64,000 nucleotides of DNA from Paraburkholderia acidipaludis NBRC 101816. GTDB taxonomy: Bacteria > Pseudomonadota > Gammaproteobacteria > Burkholderiales > Burkholderiaceae. Numbering within the stretch: position 1 is the stretch's first letter; every line of letters starts with the position of its first letter. This document shows positions 16,164-25,127 of the stretch, piece by piece. The translations under genes and the position numbers were made by a program. Location: the NCBI RefSeq assembly GCF_000684975.1, contig NZ_BAXZ01000025.1:1-64000 (forward strand), read 5' to 3'. Below the pieces are notes generated by a model, which saw nothing but the letters and a program-made list of their open reading frames with translations, was not told where the DNA came from and ran no database searches.

Positions 16164-17126
16164 TCAGAAGAGGTCGAGTTCGCCCGCTTCCACGAGCGTG
16201 TCGACGTCGACGATGTTTTCGGAAAAGTCCTCGGGAGACCAGCTCAGGCTGAAGACGAAGCGCTGATCGATCGTGACCGAGTTGCCGGTCTGCGGGTCCG
16301 TGAGCCGGTAGTGAAAGCACAGCTGCGGGTTGCTCGAGCCGAACGAAATGTAGCGGTTCTTGTGATTGACCAGCAGCGGCACCTGAACCTGGTTGCGCGA
16401 CGTCATGGCTTCCTGATTCAGGAAACGGTCCTTGAAAGCGCCCCAGATCAGATTGGTCAGCTCGCCCAGCAGGCCGTTGATATCGCGGAAGTCGCCCGGC
16501 CCGTCGCCCTGGCTTTCCCTCGCGAGGAGGGCGAGCATGGGATCCTCTTCGACCTGCATCAGCATGTAGCCGCGGCACCACGCTCCGTCCAGCGGAATCA
16601 GGCTGAACACTTCGCCGAAGATAATGCGGTCGCGAACGATGCTCGGCGTGTCCCACGTGACGGAAACGCCGCGGAAGAGACTCGCGAGACGCACTTCGGT
16701 GATTTCGGAGATGCCCCGCACGAGGGCATTGGGAAATTCGAGGCTGAAAATGTACTCGTCGACGGCCGCCGAGAGCGCGGCCATTTCGCGCGTCGTGAAG
16801 GTGGCGCAAACGGCCTTGCGCAGCGCCGCGGGCAGGGCGTCGGGCGAGGTTTCCGGCGAGAGACGCAGGATGATCGGCAATTCGGGGCGCAGCGCCTCGA
16901 TGCGCAGGGCCGCGCTGGTTGCTTCCTCGATGGAGCCGCCGTAGTCGTCCCCCAGCAGCACGCCGCCCAGATCGATGTTCGAGCGCAGCACGGACATGAG
17001 ACGGTCGTGGCGCGCCTTGAGCGCGACGAGACTGCGCTCGTCGCAGAACTGCTTGAGCGCGGGAGCGTGATCGGGGTTGTCGTCGAGAACCAGCAGCTTG
17101 CTGATCGGGACTTTCGCGTCGGTCAT
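16164..17126 (-). CDS. Degenerate receiver fused to CheX-like phosphatase domain
   Basis: 320 residues. Residues about 10-125 follow the receiver pattern (KLLVLDDN; LGGVLLGDDYGG; PIILRLSPET), but the usual active-site lysine near CATFTTREM is replaced, so phosphorylation is doubtful. From about 145 a CheC/CheX-like fold follows, with the catalytic E-x2-N in LLGELTNLIWGAF and Gly/Asn turns typical of CheX. CheX dephosphorylates CheY-P; the CheY-like gene directly downstream is the obvious target. First gene of a three-gene operon; a second promoter is not evident within it. Confidence 0.78.
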   Translation of the reverse strand: MTDAKVPISKLLVLDDNPDHAPALKQFCDERSLVALKARHDRLMSVLRSNIDLGGVLLGDDYGGSIEEATSAALRIEALRPELPIILRLSPETSPDALPAALRKAVCATFTTREMAALSAAVDEYIFSLEFPNALVRGISEITEVRLASLFRGVSVTWDTPSIVRDRIIFGEVFSLIPLDGAWCRGYMLMQVEEDPMLALLARESQGDGPGDFRDINGLLGELTNLIWGAFKDRFLNQEAMTSRNQVQVPLLVNHKNRYISFGSSNPQLCFHYRLTDPQTGNSVTIDQRFVFSLSWSPEDFSENIVDVDTLVEAGELDLF

Positions 17127-17425
17127 GTGAACGTACCTGGTTGGGTCGGCAGCGTATCCCCCGCAATCATCGTGAGGTACGTTATGTAACCCTAATTAAT
17201 TTCTCAATGGGGAAGGTCGATCGGTCAGCATCCCGATTGGGGCGAGCGCCGCAATTATTCCGGGCGAGTATGACGGCAGGGTGACTCAATCCGCATAAAT
17301 CCGCCGTGCGCGATGAAATGCGTTATTGCATCGAACGGCCTAAATTAAACCGTTTTCCTGCCGTTAACTCCTAATCGGGCTGGACGATCAGGGCGACACG
17401 CCCGGCAGTGCGTATGACACTGCGT

Positions 17426-18184
17426 TCAGATGCTCATGCCGCCATCCACGGGCAGCGTCGCGCCCGTGACGAAGCTGCTGAGCGGCGATGCGAGGTACGT
17501 CACCCCATTGGCAATTTCTACCGGATCGGCATGGCGGCGCAGCGGAATGACTCCGTTGAGAAATGCGGTGGCGTCGGTGTTCAGCACGTGATCGAGCGAG
17601 CGTTCGATGGTGTTCTGAAATTCGTTCGCTACCGGCCCTGGGTGGATCGTATTCACACGTATCCTGCGCGGCGCGAGTTCTTTCGCGAGAACACGCATGA
17701 GACCGACCACGGCATGCTTCGACGTGGCATAAGCCGCAACGCCTGGATCCGCCGTCAAGCCCATGACGCTCGACATCATGATGATCGAGCCGCCGTCGTT
17801 CATCTGGGGAATCGCGTACTTGCAGGTGAGGAAGCTGCCGCGAACGGCCACGCGCAGCACCTGATCGAAGACGTCCTCGGGGTAGTCCGTCAACGGCGCG
17901 ACCTGGCCGAACACGCCGGCGTTGGCGAACACCACGTCGATCTTGCCGAAGCGCGCGAGCGTTGCCGCCACGAAGCGCTGGGTGTCGCCGGCGTCACCGA
18001 CGTCGGCGGCGCAACCCGCGGCGTCGGCATGCGCCAGCAAGGCGAGCGCCGCATCGATCTGTGAGGAATCCAGATCGACCAGCATCACGCGCGCGCCCTC
18101 TTCGAGAAAGCGGTGCGCCGTTGCGGTTCCAATGCTGCCCGCGCCGCCCGTGATCAGACAGGTTTTGCCGCTCAGTAAGCTCAT
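17426..18184 (-). CDS. Short-chain dehydrogenase/reductase
   Basis: 252 residues. The Rossmann motif TGGAGSIG is at residues 12-19, an acidic NAD-selecting strand end is in VMLVDLD, and FANAG, a serine in IMMSSVMG and YATSK give the catalytic Ser-Tyr-Lys. The C-terminal ASPLSSFVTGATLPVDGGM is the classical SDR end. NAD rather than NADP is expected from the aspartate. The substrate is unknown. It is the last gene of a leftward marR-MFS-SDR operon, so it probably oxidises the compound the transporter imports. Confidence 0.93.
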   Translation of the reverse strand: MSLLSGKTCLITGGAGSIGTATAHRFLEEGARVMLVDLDSSQIDAALALLAHADAAGCAADVGDAGDTQRFVAATLARFGKIDVVFANAGVFGQVAPLTDYPEDVFDQVLRVAVRGSFLTCKYAIPQMNDGGSIIMMSSVMGLTADPGVAAYATSKHAVVGLMRVLAKELAPRRIRVNTIHPGPVANEFQNTIERSLDHVLNTDATAFLNGVIPLRRHADPVEIANGVTYLASPLSSFVTGATLPVDGGMSI

Positions 18185-18232
18185 CGTCCTTGCATTCCTG
18201 TTTCCGTGAAAGCGGGAAAGGTGGCCTGAGCC

Positions 18233-19462
18233 TCAAGCCATCGACGAACCCGCCTCGTGCGCGCCGCTCGTGCGGCGCGCGGTTTCCTTCATCAGCAGCC
18301 CGACGAGAAAGACGACGGCCGCGCCGCCCAGCGCCATGTAAAGCGGCACCGAAAGACCGAATTGCTGGGCCAGCGCGCCGCCGATTGCGGGCGCCGCCGT
18401 CGCGCCGACGATTTCGGCCGCCATGGTCGCCATGCCGATCGCCGTTGCACCCAGCCGCGCAGGAACGGTCTCCGTGGGCACCAGCACCATCAGCAGCGCG
18501 ACGATGCCTTGCTGCGCGTTCGTCAGGAAGAAGATTCCCGCCAGCAGCCACAGATTGGCGTACAGCGACTGCGTCAGCATGGCGAGAACCAGCAGGGCAA
18601 TCAGCACGGACATGATGAGGAGTGCTGCCTTGCGCCCGATGCGGTCCGAGAGGGTCGGGAAAAGGATTCCGAGGAGGAACGCCCCAAGGCCGGCGGCGCC
18701 GAGCAGGAATCCCGCCGTGGTGCCGCTTTGGCCCGCCACCTGCGTGATATAGAGCGGCGCGAAGACGTTGACCTCGAAGAGCCAGCAGATCACGCCAATC
18801 GCGCCGAAGCAGCAAAGCCACATGTTGCGGTACGTGAGGATCGAAAGATAGTCGCCGAGCGTGAGGTGTTCCTTCTCGATCCGGGTTTTGCGCTCGGGTT
18901 CCGGAACGAACTTCCAGATCAGGAGGCCAAGCATGATGCCCGGGACGCCGGCGACGAAGAATGCGGTTCGCCAGCCCGCGTGCGCGGCGACCTGGGTGGT
19001 CAGCACCGGGGCGACGGCGAGACCGATCAGCGACGCTGCGCTGACTACGATCCCGACATTGCGCCCCCGGTGTTGCGGTTCGGCCGTTTCCTCCGTGAGC
19101 GCCATGATGACCGAGAAGCAAGGCCCTTCGGCAATGCCTAGCAGCCCGCGCACCAGCAGCATCTGCTCGTAGCTCTGGACCACGCCGGATAGCCAGGAAA
19201 GCAGCGAGAACGCAAAGATCGAGGGCAGCAAGACCTTACGGCGTCCTATGCGATCGGACAGTGCGCCGAGCAGCAAGGTGGAGATTGCCCAGCAGATGCC
19301 GGTGATCGCGGCCAGATTGCCCACCTTCGTACTATCGAGGTGGAGGTCGCCGATCATGTAGGGCGCGAGGTAGAGCTGCGACATCCGGTCCAGAAAGACC
19401 GTTCCCCACGTCAGGAACAGCAAAAGCAGCACAAGTTTCGAACGTCCGTCCGACCTTTCCAT
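18233..19462 (-). CDS. Major facilitator superfamily transporter
   Basis: 409 residues with twelve hydrophobic segments. The cytoplasmic loop motif GALSDRIGRRKV is in the 2-3 loop and its counterpart TLSDRIGRKAAL is in the 8-9 loop. The first segment, LDRMSQLYLAPYM, carries the charged residues seen in organic-acid (ACS/AAHS-type) carriers. It probably imports a small carboxylate by proton symport. It is followed 48 bp later by the SDR gene and preceded by a MarR gene on the same strand. Confidence 0.9.
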   Translation of the reverse strand: MERSDGRSKLVLLLLFLTWGTVFLDRMSQLYLAPYMIGDLHLDSTKVGNLAAITGICWAISTLLLGALSDRIGRRKVLLPSIFAFSLLSWLSGVVQSYEQMLLVRGLLGIAEGPCFSVIMALTEETAEPQHRGRNVGIVVSAASLIGLAVAPVLTTQVAAHAGWRTAFFVAGVPGIMLGLLIWKFVPEPERKTRIEKEHLTLGDYLSILTYRNMWLCCFGAIGVICWLFEVNVFAPLYITQVAGQSGTTAGFLLGAAGLGAFLLGILFPTLSDRIGRKAALLIMSVLIALLVLAMLTQSLYANLWLLAGIFFLTNAQQGIVALLMVLVPTETVPARLGATAIGMATMAAEIVGATAAPAIGGALAQQFGLSVPLYMALGGAAVVFLVGLLMKETARRTSGAHEAGSSMA

Positions 19463-19538
19463 GATGTACCCCTCCGTTCAATGAAGGACCGCCTGGTGGT
19501 GCCGCCATCGGTTGGCGGCGCGGCCTCGACCGGTGGCC

Positions 19539-20048
19539 TCACGCGAGGTGCGCGATGATCTTGCGCAGCGAACGCAAGAACTCCTCTTTGGAGGCAGGCC
19601 CGATCAATTCGTCCAGCATCTTGTCGTGCTCGCGTGCGTGCATGCGCAGCGTTTTCAACGCCTTCACGCCTTCGGTCGTCAGCCGCAGGGCGTAGCTGCG
19701 GCGGTCCGTGGCAAGACGTTCGCGTATGACCAGCCCGCGCTTTTCGAGTGCGTCGAGCACGGGCGTCAGCGTGGACTTGTCGCGACCGTTGGCCTGGCTC
19801 AGCGCGGTCTGGGAAATACCGGGATTCTCGTGAATCAGTTCCAGCGTGGCATAGAAGCCGGGGCGCAGATCGCTCGCGCCCACACGGCGCGCGAATGCCT
19901 GAAACGAAGCCTGCTGGGCAAGGCGCAAATGGAAACCAATGGTTTGTTCGAGCTCGCCAAACGCAATCTCCGGCGGCGAGTAGCGCGGTTCGGGCTGATC
20001 TTCCAGCACCTTCGCCTTGCGGGCGGCATTCGACTTGTCCTGGCTCAT
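19539..20048 (-). CDS. MarR-family transcriptional regulator
   Basis: 169 residues. A 40-residue charged N-terminal tail precedes the winged helix: LRPGFYATLELIHENPGISQ, recognition helix region TALSQANGRDKSTLTPVLDAL, wing RLATDRRSYALRLTTEG. It heads the leftward marR-MFS-SDR operon and probably controls it by sensing the transported aromatic or acid ligand (family behaviour). The palindrome CCAACAGTTGG about 60 bp upstream is a candidate operator. Confidence 0.92.
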   Translation of the reverse strand: MSQDKSNAARKAKVLEDQPEPRYSPPEIAFGELEQTIGFHLRLAQQASFQAFARRVGASDLRPGFYATLELIHENPGISQTALSQANGRDKSTLTPVLDALEKRGLVIRERLATDRRSYALRLTTEGVKALKTLRMHAREHDKMLDELIGPASKEEFLRSLRKIIAHLA

Positions 20049-20106
20049 GGAGGATCGACCCGCATGAAATGGGTGAACGACTGCATTAAAGCAAATGATT
20101 GGAGAT

Positions 20107-20117
20107 CCAACAGTTGG
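20107..20117. promoter_or_regulatory. Candidate MarR operator palindrome
   Basis: CCAACAGTTGG, a perfect 5+1+5 palindrome, 59-69 bp upstream of the leftward marR start codon and within the region that should hold its promoter. Pattern-based only. Confidence 0.4.
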
Positions 20118-20218
20118 GAGTTCTACTAAGTGGGGACGAACTGTGGAAACCGAAGCGCGGGCACGGGAACGCTGTTTGCGCGCCGCTGCCCATCGATATC
20201 GATGCCACGAGGCTTCAC

Positions 20219-20632
20219 GTGAAAGCGACCGTTACGCAGGCCTGGCCGTCATGCTGCATTGCGGCGGCGCTCGTCCTGGCGCATCCCGCGCACGCCGACG
20301 AAGCGGCATCTAGCACCATGCCTTGCGGCAAGCTGGTCGGGGCGAATGTTTCCGGAAACGCGGACGAGGGCTTCGTGCTGCGAGACGGCGAAGCCGTCGA
20401 TTTCATTTCGGGCGGCCGGACGGCCCACGGCAGGCTGCTCATGTTCCATGACGGCGCATGGTTTCGCGCGTACTGGCAAGCGCAAGGCGGCGAGGAGAAA
20501 TACGCGCTCGCCAACGCGGGTACGAATAGCGTGCGCCTCGTTTCCACGCCGCCGCAAGGCGCACCGCAGCGCGACGGCAAGCCGGGCACGGCAACCGGAC
20601 CGCTGCAGGTGCTTTCCTGTCCGAAACTTTAG
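20219..20632 (+). CDS. Small exported protein of unknown function
   Basis: 137 residues from a GTG with a well-placed GAGG six bases upstream. A Sec signal peptide is clear: VKATVTQAWP, then a hydrophobic core CCIAAALVLA and a cleavage-like AHPAHA/DEA. The mature part is about 110 residues and begins with ASSTMPCGKLVG. It is hydrophilic, with one cysteine near the start and one near the end (VLSCPKL), which could form a disulfide. I do not recognise the family. It is convergent with the DUF2784 gene one base downstream. Likely periplasmic. Confidence 0.7.
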   Translation: MKATVTQAWPSCCIAAALVLAHPAHADEAASSTMPCGKLVGANVSGNADEGFVLRDGEAVDFISGGRTAHGRLLMFHDGAWFRAYWQAQGGEEKYALANAGTNSVRLVSTPPQGAPQRDGKPGTATGPLQVLSCPKL

Positions 20633-20633
20633 T

Positions 20634-21011
20634 TCACCGCCTGGGCGGGATCAGGCGCCATGTGAGCACGACGGCTAACAGGAACGCAACGTAGGCGAGC
20701 GTAAACACCCAGCCCGGAAAATCGTAGTACATCCAGGCACTGACCCAGCGCTGTATGAAACCTGGCTGCCCGGCGGCTCCGGCCGTTCCATTGCGCAGGT
20801 AATCCTCAAGCACGGTGAGCGGGCACGGCACATCGAGCACCGCAAGCGTTGCGACGATACCGATCGCGACGACGTGCGTGGTGCGAAACGTGCGATTGCG
20901 CGCCCAGTTCTGCCTCATGGCGGCGCCTGCCCAGATCGCGGCGAGGCCGCCAACGATGAAGAGCACGAGTAACGCGTGCAGCACAAGTACCAGATTCGCA
21001 AGCTCGCTCAT
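20634..21011 (-). CDS. DUF2784-type inner-membrane protein
   Basis: 125 residues with three to four hydrophobic segments. LVLVLHALLVLFIVGGL, then WAGAAM, a middle loop with VPCPLTVLEDYLR and a final segment WVFTLAYVAFLLAVVLTW fit the DUF2784 family. Its function is unknown. The ATG at 21011 fits the length of relatives. It faces the LysR gene across a 188-bp gap and ends one base from the exported protein on the opposite strand. Confidence 0.8.
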   Translation of the reverse strand: MSELANLVLVLHALLVLFIVGGLAAIWAGAAMRQNWARNRTFRTTHVVAIGIVATLAVLDVPCPLTVLEDYLRNGTAGAAGQPGFIQRWVSAWMYYDFPGWVFTLAYVAFLLAVVLTWRLIPPRR

Positions 21012-21199
21012 GAAATAGTCGCCTCGGTCAGTTCGCGGTTATCGGAATTCGACCGCCGGCGGCGCCATTCGTGCGGATCGGGATCGTGAGCCTGTAAGCG
21101 TTTTGTTTGCAATCCATCGGCATGCCGGGCCGCGCGAGGAGGCCGGTGTAGACTTTGCCGGGTCCGCTTTGGCGCAGCGCGTCCACTGGAATTCCCGCA

Positions 21200-22126
21200 A
21201 TGGTCAATCCCATACATTTCGATCTGCAGTCGCTCAGGGTCTTTCTGATGGTGGCCGAGCAGGGCAGCCTGACGAAAGCGGCCGAACGCGGCCATCTGAC
21301 GCTATCGGCCGTCAGCAAGCGCATTGCCGAACTCGAAAGCGTGACGGACTGCGCGTTGCTGATTCGCCGGCCGCGCGGCATCGAACTGACGGCGGCCGGG
21401 CGTGGTCTCGTCGAACATGCCAGCCGCGTGCTCGACCAGGTGAACAGCATGGCCAGCGAAATGAGCGACTATGCGATCGGCGTGCGGGGGCACGTGAGAC
21501 TATGGGCCAATACCTCGGCCGTTGTGCAGTTCCTGCCGGGCGATCTCGCGGGCTTCCTCGGTGCGAACCGGTCGATCAGGATCAGTCTCGAGGAACGCCT
21601 GAGCGGCGACATCGTCGAAGCGGTGAAGTCGGGCAAGGCGGATCTCGGCATTTTCGCCGACAACGTGCCGTCGTATGGCATCGCGCGGCGGCTGTACCGG
21701 CGCGACGAACTCGTCCTGCTCGTTCCGCAGTCGCATCCGCTGGCCCGCGAGGAGCAGGTCGATTTTGCGCAAACGCTCGAAGAGGACTATGTCGGGCTCA
21801 ATACCGGCAGCTCGCTGTTCGCCAGGCTGACCGACGCGGCGTTCGAAGCGGGCCGGCCGCTCAAGCTCAGGATTCAGGTTTCGAGTTTCGACGGCATCTG
21901 CCGCATGATCGAGTCGGGGCTTGGCATCGGCATCCTGCCGCGCGAGGCGGTGCGGCAGGAACTCCTCGTCAGTCGGCTCGGCATGGTGCGGCTTACCGAT
22001 GCCTGGGCGAGCCGGACGCTCTGGATCAGCGCGAACGATTCGTCGCTGTCCGCGCTGGAAGTTGCGAGGCTGTTCGATTTTCTCTCCGGCGGCGCACAGC
22101 CGGAGCCCGCGCACGAGGCTCCTTGA
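21200..22126 (+). CDS. LysR-type transcriptional regulator
   Basis: 308 residues. The N-terminal winged helix reads FDLQSLRVFLMVAEQGSLTK, then AAERGHLTLSAVSKRIAELE. The C-terminal effector domain has the usual two lobes (VRLWANTSAVVQFLPGDLAG; GLGIGILPREAV). It lies tail-to-tail with the MFS gene of the CoA-transferase operon and is the nearest candidate regulator for that pathway. It is not PhcA, whose N-terminus is different. The start MVNPIHFD at 21200 puts the helix-turn-helix at the usual distance from the N-terminus. Confidence 0.93.
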   Translation: MVNPIHFDLQSLRVFLMVAEQGSLTKAAERGHLTLSAVSKRIAELESVTDCALLIRRPRGIELTAAGRGLVEHASRVLDQVNSMASEMSDYAIGVRGHVRLWANTSAVVQFLPGDLAGFLGANRSIRISLEERLSGDIVEAVKSGKADLGIFADNVPSYGIARRLYRRDELVLLVPQSHPLAREEQVDFAQTLEEDYVGLNTGSSLFARLTDAAFEAGRPLKLRIQVSSFDGICRMIESGLGIGILPREAVRQELLVSRLGMVRLTDAWASRTLWISANDSSLSALEVARLFDFLSGGAQPEPAHEAP

Positions 22127-22168
22127 TTCGCGAGCGGAGGCAGCGGGTTCAAGCGGGTTCAAGGGGGT

Positions 22169-23662
22169 TCATACGGGGTTGATCTCGTCCTGGCTGCGCC
22201 GTGTCGTCAACGGGCCGAGCGCGCGTACCGTTACGGCCACGATCACGAGCGCGGTGGAGATGACGCCGAACATCGCCCCGGCGCCGTACCCGTTCAATAC
22301 CGGCAGCAGCAGGAAAGGCAACGCACCGCTCATGATGCGGGACAGGGCATAGGTGCTGCCGATGGCGGTGGAGCGCACGCGCGCCGGAAAGATTTCGGCC
22401 TGGTAGACGTGGTAGGCGTTGCTGAACACGTTCGAGGCGCAAGTCGTTAGCACACCGAAGACGACGATCAGGATTGTGTTTTCCGAATACGCGAAGCCGA
22501 AGCCGAAGACCGCGATCGAAAGAATCGACGCGATGACGAGCGTGCGGCGTTCGAGCCAGTTGAGAAGCGGGATCGAAAGCAGGGAGCCGGCCGGGTAGCC
22601 GAGGAACGACAGGGCCATGAACAGGGTGCTGCTGGTGACGTCGAAACCCCGGCTCTTGACCACGAGGCTCGCGAGCGTGCCGAATCCGTAGTAGCCGAAG
22701 CATTGAAACAGGTGAAAGACCACCAGCATCAGGAATCGCTTGTCATAAGGCGCCTGGCGCAGAACGGCGATCCGTTCGGCAAGGCCCACCGCGTGCGGCG
22801 CGGCGGGTCCGCTCGTGATCACCGGGGGCAGTTTCGCGCCCGCGCTTTCGGCAAAGCGGCGCAACTGGGCTTTCGCTTCGTCGAAGCGGCCGCGCGCCAG
22901 CAGCCAGCGCGGGCTTTCGGGCAGGCGATGCTGGACGAACAGCACGAATATCCCGCCCAATCCGCCAACGGCGAGGATCAGGCGCCATCCTGCCACGGTG
23001 CCGATCTGCAGCGTATTGAGCCCTACGGCGAGGAAGCCGACGAGGGGCACCGCGACATAGGAGACGGTATAGGCCCAGGCGGCAAGGCGGCCGCGGCGCT
23101 CCTTCGGCAGAATCTCCGAAAGGTAGCTGTCCGAAACAGGATAGATGGCCCCGACGCCGATCCCGGTCAGAAAACGGCAGAGCACGAGCATGTCCGCATT
23201 GACCGACAAGGCGCCGAGCAGCGAAAACGCGCTGTACCCCACGAGGCAGAACACGAACGCCTTGCGCCTGCCGATGCGGTCGGCGAGGCTGCCGAGACAG
23301 AGCGAGCCGAAAAACATGCCGATAAACGCCGAGGCGAGCAGCAGTTTGAAATCGGCGCTTTGCCGGGCGATGCCGAAGTCGTGTTGCAGCGCGGAGCCGA
23401 TCGAGCTGACGAGAAAGATCTCGTACATGTCGAAGAAGAGCCCGATACCGACCACCCAGACGACGAAGCGATGCAACGCGCCCACCGGCATATCGTCCAT
23501 CAGGCTGCCGAGCGCGGCATCTTTCGTTGTCTCGCGAGTCGCCTCATGAGCGACGCACTGCCTGGAGTCGAGGGCCGCCGCGTAGTCTGGGGCCGCGCCG
23601 AACACCGGCAAAGGTGTGCCCGCGGCCGCTTCGCCGCGCGGGTCGAGCGGGTTGATGCCCAT
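22169..23662 (-). CDS. MFS transporter, metabolite:H+ symporter type
   Basis: 497 residues. A 60-residue hydrophilic N-terminus is followed by twelve hydrophobic segments. The family marks are GSLADRIGRRKAF in loop 2-3, SDSYLSEILPKERRGRL at segment 4-5, and PESPRWLLARGRFDEA before the central loop, a sugar-porter-like signature. It probably imports an organic acid. It is the last gene of the leftward operon with VOC, lyase and CoA-transferase genes, 81 bp after the VOC stop, so its cargo is likely the pathway substrate. Three short GGGTTCA-like repeats lie just after its stop. Confidence 0.9.
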   Translation of the reverse strand: MGINPLDPRGEAAAGTPLPVFGAAPDYAAALDSRQCVAHEATRETTKDAALGSLMDDMPVGALHRFVVWVVGIGLFFDMYEIFLVSSIGSALQHDFGIARQSADFKLLLASAFIGMFFGSLCLGSLADRIGRRKAFVFCLVGYSAFSLLGALSVNADMLVLCRFLTGIGVGAIYPVSDSYLSEILPKERRGRLAAWAYTVSYVAVPLVGFLAVGLNTLQIGTVAGWRLILAVGGLGGIFVLFVQHRLPESPRWLLARGRFDEAKAQLRRFAESAGAKLPPVITSGPAAPHAVGLAERIAVLRQAPYDKRFLMLVVFHLFQCFGYYGFGTLASLVVKSRGFDVTSSTLFMALSFLGYPAGSLLSIPLLNWLERRTLVIASILSIAVFGFGFAYSENTILIVVFGVLTTCASNVFSNAYHVYQAEIFPARVRSTAIGSTYALSRIMSGALPFLLLPVLNGYGAGAMFGVISTALVIVAVTVRALGPLTTRRSQDEINPV

Positions 23663-23743
23663 GATGTCTCCTTGATGTTTCGGGTGTGGCGTGTGGCTTC
23701 CCGGGATCTACGTCCCGTGGCGAGGGCCGTCGCCATGCAGCAG

Positions 23744-24130
23744 TTAGTCCAGCAGATCGGCAATCTCGATCAGGTTCAGGTCGGGGTCTCGCACATAGAC
23801 CGAGCGGATCTTGTGCGTGGCGCCCGTGCGCGGCACCGGCCCTTCCACGATGGGCCAGTTCACGCGCTGCAGATGTGCGATGACCTCGTCTAGCGGGACC
23901 GCCGCGATGAAACAGAGGTCCAGCGCGCCCGGAACGGGCAGGTGAGCCTTGGGCTCGAATTCGGCGCCGCGCACGTGCAGGTTGATCTTCTGGTTGCCGA
24001 AGCGGAAGGCGATGCGCCCCGCGCCGAACGTCTCCAGCTCCATGTGCAGCACGCGGGTATAGAAGTCCTTCGTGGCTTCGGGATCCACACAGGTAAGGAC
24101 GAGATGATCGAGGTGATCGATCAGGGCCAT
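23744..24130 (-). CDS. VOC (glyoxalase/dioxygenase-fold) protein
   Basis: 128 residues, one vicinal-oxygen-chelate unit: LIDHLDHLVLTC with the first metal histidine, KINLHVRG with the second, and NLIEIADLL with the glutamate near the C-terminus. These support a metal-binding enzyme. Families differ widely (glyoxalase, ring-cleavage dioxygenase, epimerase), and the reaction cannot be told from sequence. It starts one base after the lyase stop, so it is translationally linked to that pathway and may act as an epimerase or isomerase on an acyl-CoA intermediate (inference). Confidence 0.88.
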   Translation of the reverse strand: MALIDHLDHLVLTCVDPEATKDFYTRVLHMELETFGAGRIAFRFGNQKINLHVRGAEFEPKAHLPVPGALDLCFIAAVPLDEVIAHLQRVNWPIVEGPVPRTGATHKIRSVYVRDPDLNLIEIADLLD

Positions 24131-24131
24131 G

Positions 24132-25112
24132 TCATGCTCCTTGTTGCGCGAAGGCGCGTTGGTCGGGAACGCTGTCGGCCAGCGCCGCTGGCTTTGCGTG
24201 AAGGTCGAGACGTCGGCCCGCTTTCAGGATCTGGCTGGGCACGTCGTGGCCGACGAGAACGGGCAACAGGGCGGCGGCATCGAGCGTCGCGGCGAGATTG
24301 ACGCCGGTGTCGTAGCCGTCGAGCTCCAGCATATGCGCGAGTTCCTCCGTGCAGACGTTGCCGGTCGCGCCTGGCGCGTAAGGGCAGCCGCCGAGCCCGC
24401 CGAGCGACGAATCGAAGCGGATCACGCCGGCCGCGAGCGCCGCCAGCGTGTTCGCCAGCGCCATGCCGCGTGTGTTGTGGAAGTGCAGCGTGAGTTCCAG
24501 ATGGGGGAACGCTTCGATTGCCCGGCGGCACAGATCGCCCACCTGCGAAGGAAAGGCCATGCCGGTCGTGTCGCACAGCGTAATGCCGTGCGCGCCGAGG
24601 TCGGAGAACCGGCTCATCCAGTCCATCACGGCGGCGGCCGGCACATCGCCTTCCATCGGGCAGCCCATCGCCGTGGAGAGCGACACGTTGATCGCCACAC
24701 CGCTCCCGCTGCCGCGCACGGCCGCAACGACATCGCGAAGTTGTGCGAACGATTGCTCGCGGCTCATGCGCAGATTCGTGCGGTTATGGCTCTCGCTAAC
24801 GGACATCACGAGATTGATTTCGTCGACACCGCACGTCAATGCGCGTTCGGCGCCGCGCACGTTCGGCACGAGCGCCGTGTAGACCACGCCGGGTACGCGA
24901 GCGATCCCATGCATGACGGCTTCGGCGTCGCGCAGCGCGGGAATGGCTTTGGGCGACGTGAACGAGGTGACTTCGATCTTCGCGAAGCCGCATTGGCCGA
25001 GGCGGTTCACGAGCGCGATCTTCGCATCCGTATCGACAAAGCGTGCTTCGTTCTGAAAACCGTCGCGTGTGGCGACTTCGTGGATAAAGAGCTTCTTTCG
25101 TTCTGGCATCAT
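24132..25112 (-). CDS. Hydroxymethylglutaryl-CoA lyase-like enzyme
   Basis: 326 residues, a TIM-barrel HMG-CoA lyase. Visible residues: VATRDGFQNE (metal Asp and catalytic Arg), SFTSPKAIP, LHFHNTRGMA (metal histidines) and the signature GLGGCPYAPGATGN with the reactive cysteine. The family cleaves 3-hydroxy-3-methylglutaryl-CoA, or a homologue, to acetoacetate and acetyl-CoA. AAGGAG lies eight bases before the first ATG. It directly follows a class III CoA-transferase gene, which would supply the CoA thioester, so the pair could degrade a free 3-hydroxy-3-methylglutarate-like acid. Confidence 0.92.
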   Translation of the reverse strand: MMPERKKLFIHEVATRDGFQNEARFVDTDAKIALVNRLGQCGFAKIEVTSFTSPKAIPALRDAEAVMHGIARVPGVVYTALVPNVRGAERALTCGVDEINLVMSVSESHNRTNLRMSREQSFAQLRDVVAAVRGSGSGVAINVSLSTAMGCPMEGDVPAAAVMDWMSRFSDLGAHGITLCDTTGMAFPSQVGDLCRRAIEAFPHLELTLHFHNTRGMALANTLAALAAGVIRFDSSLGGLGGCPYAPGATGNVCTEELAHMLELDGYDTGVNLAATLDAAALLPVLVGHDVPSQILKAGRRLDLHAKPAALADSVPDQRAFAQQGA

Positions 25113-25127
25113 GGTACGGACTCCTTG

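Noticed and set aside
21200..22126. LysR gene considered as the missing PhcA
   Set aside because: The N-terminal sequence is that of an ordinary catabolic LysR regulator and it sits at the end of a catabolic operon, far from the phc-like genes.
22147..22170. Three short GGGTTCA-like repeats taken as a possible CRISPR or iteron array
   Set aside because: Only three imperfect 7-10 bp units with no spacers, just past a stop codon; a local slippage product is simpler.
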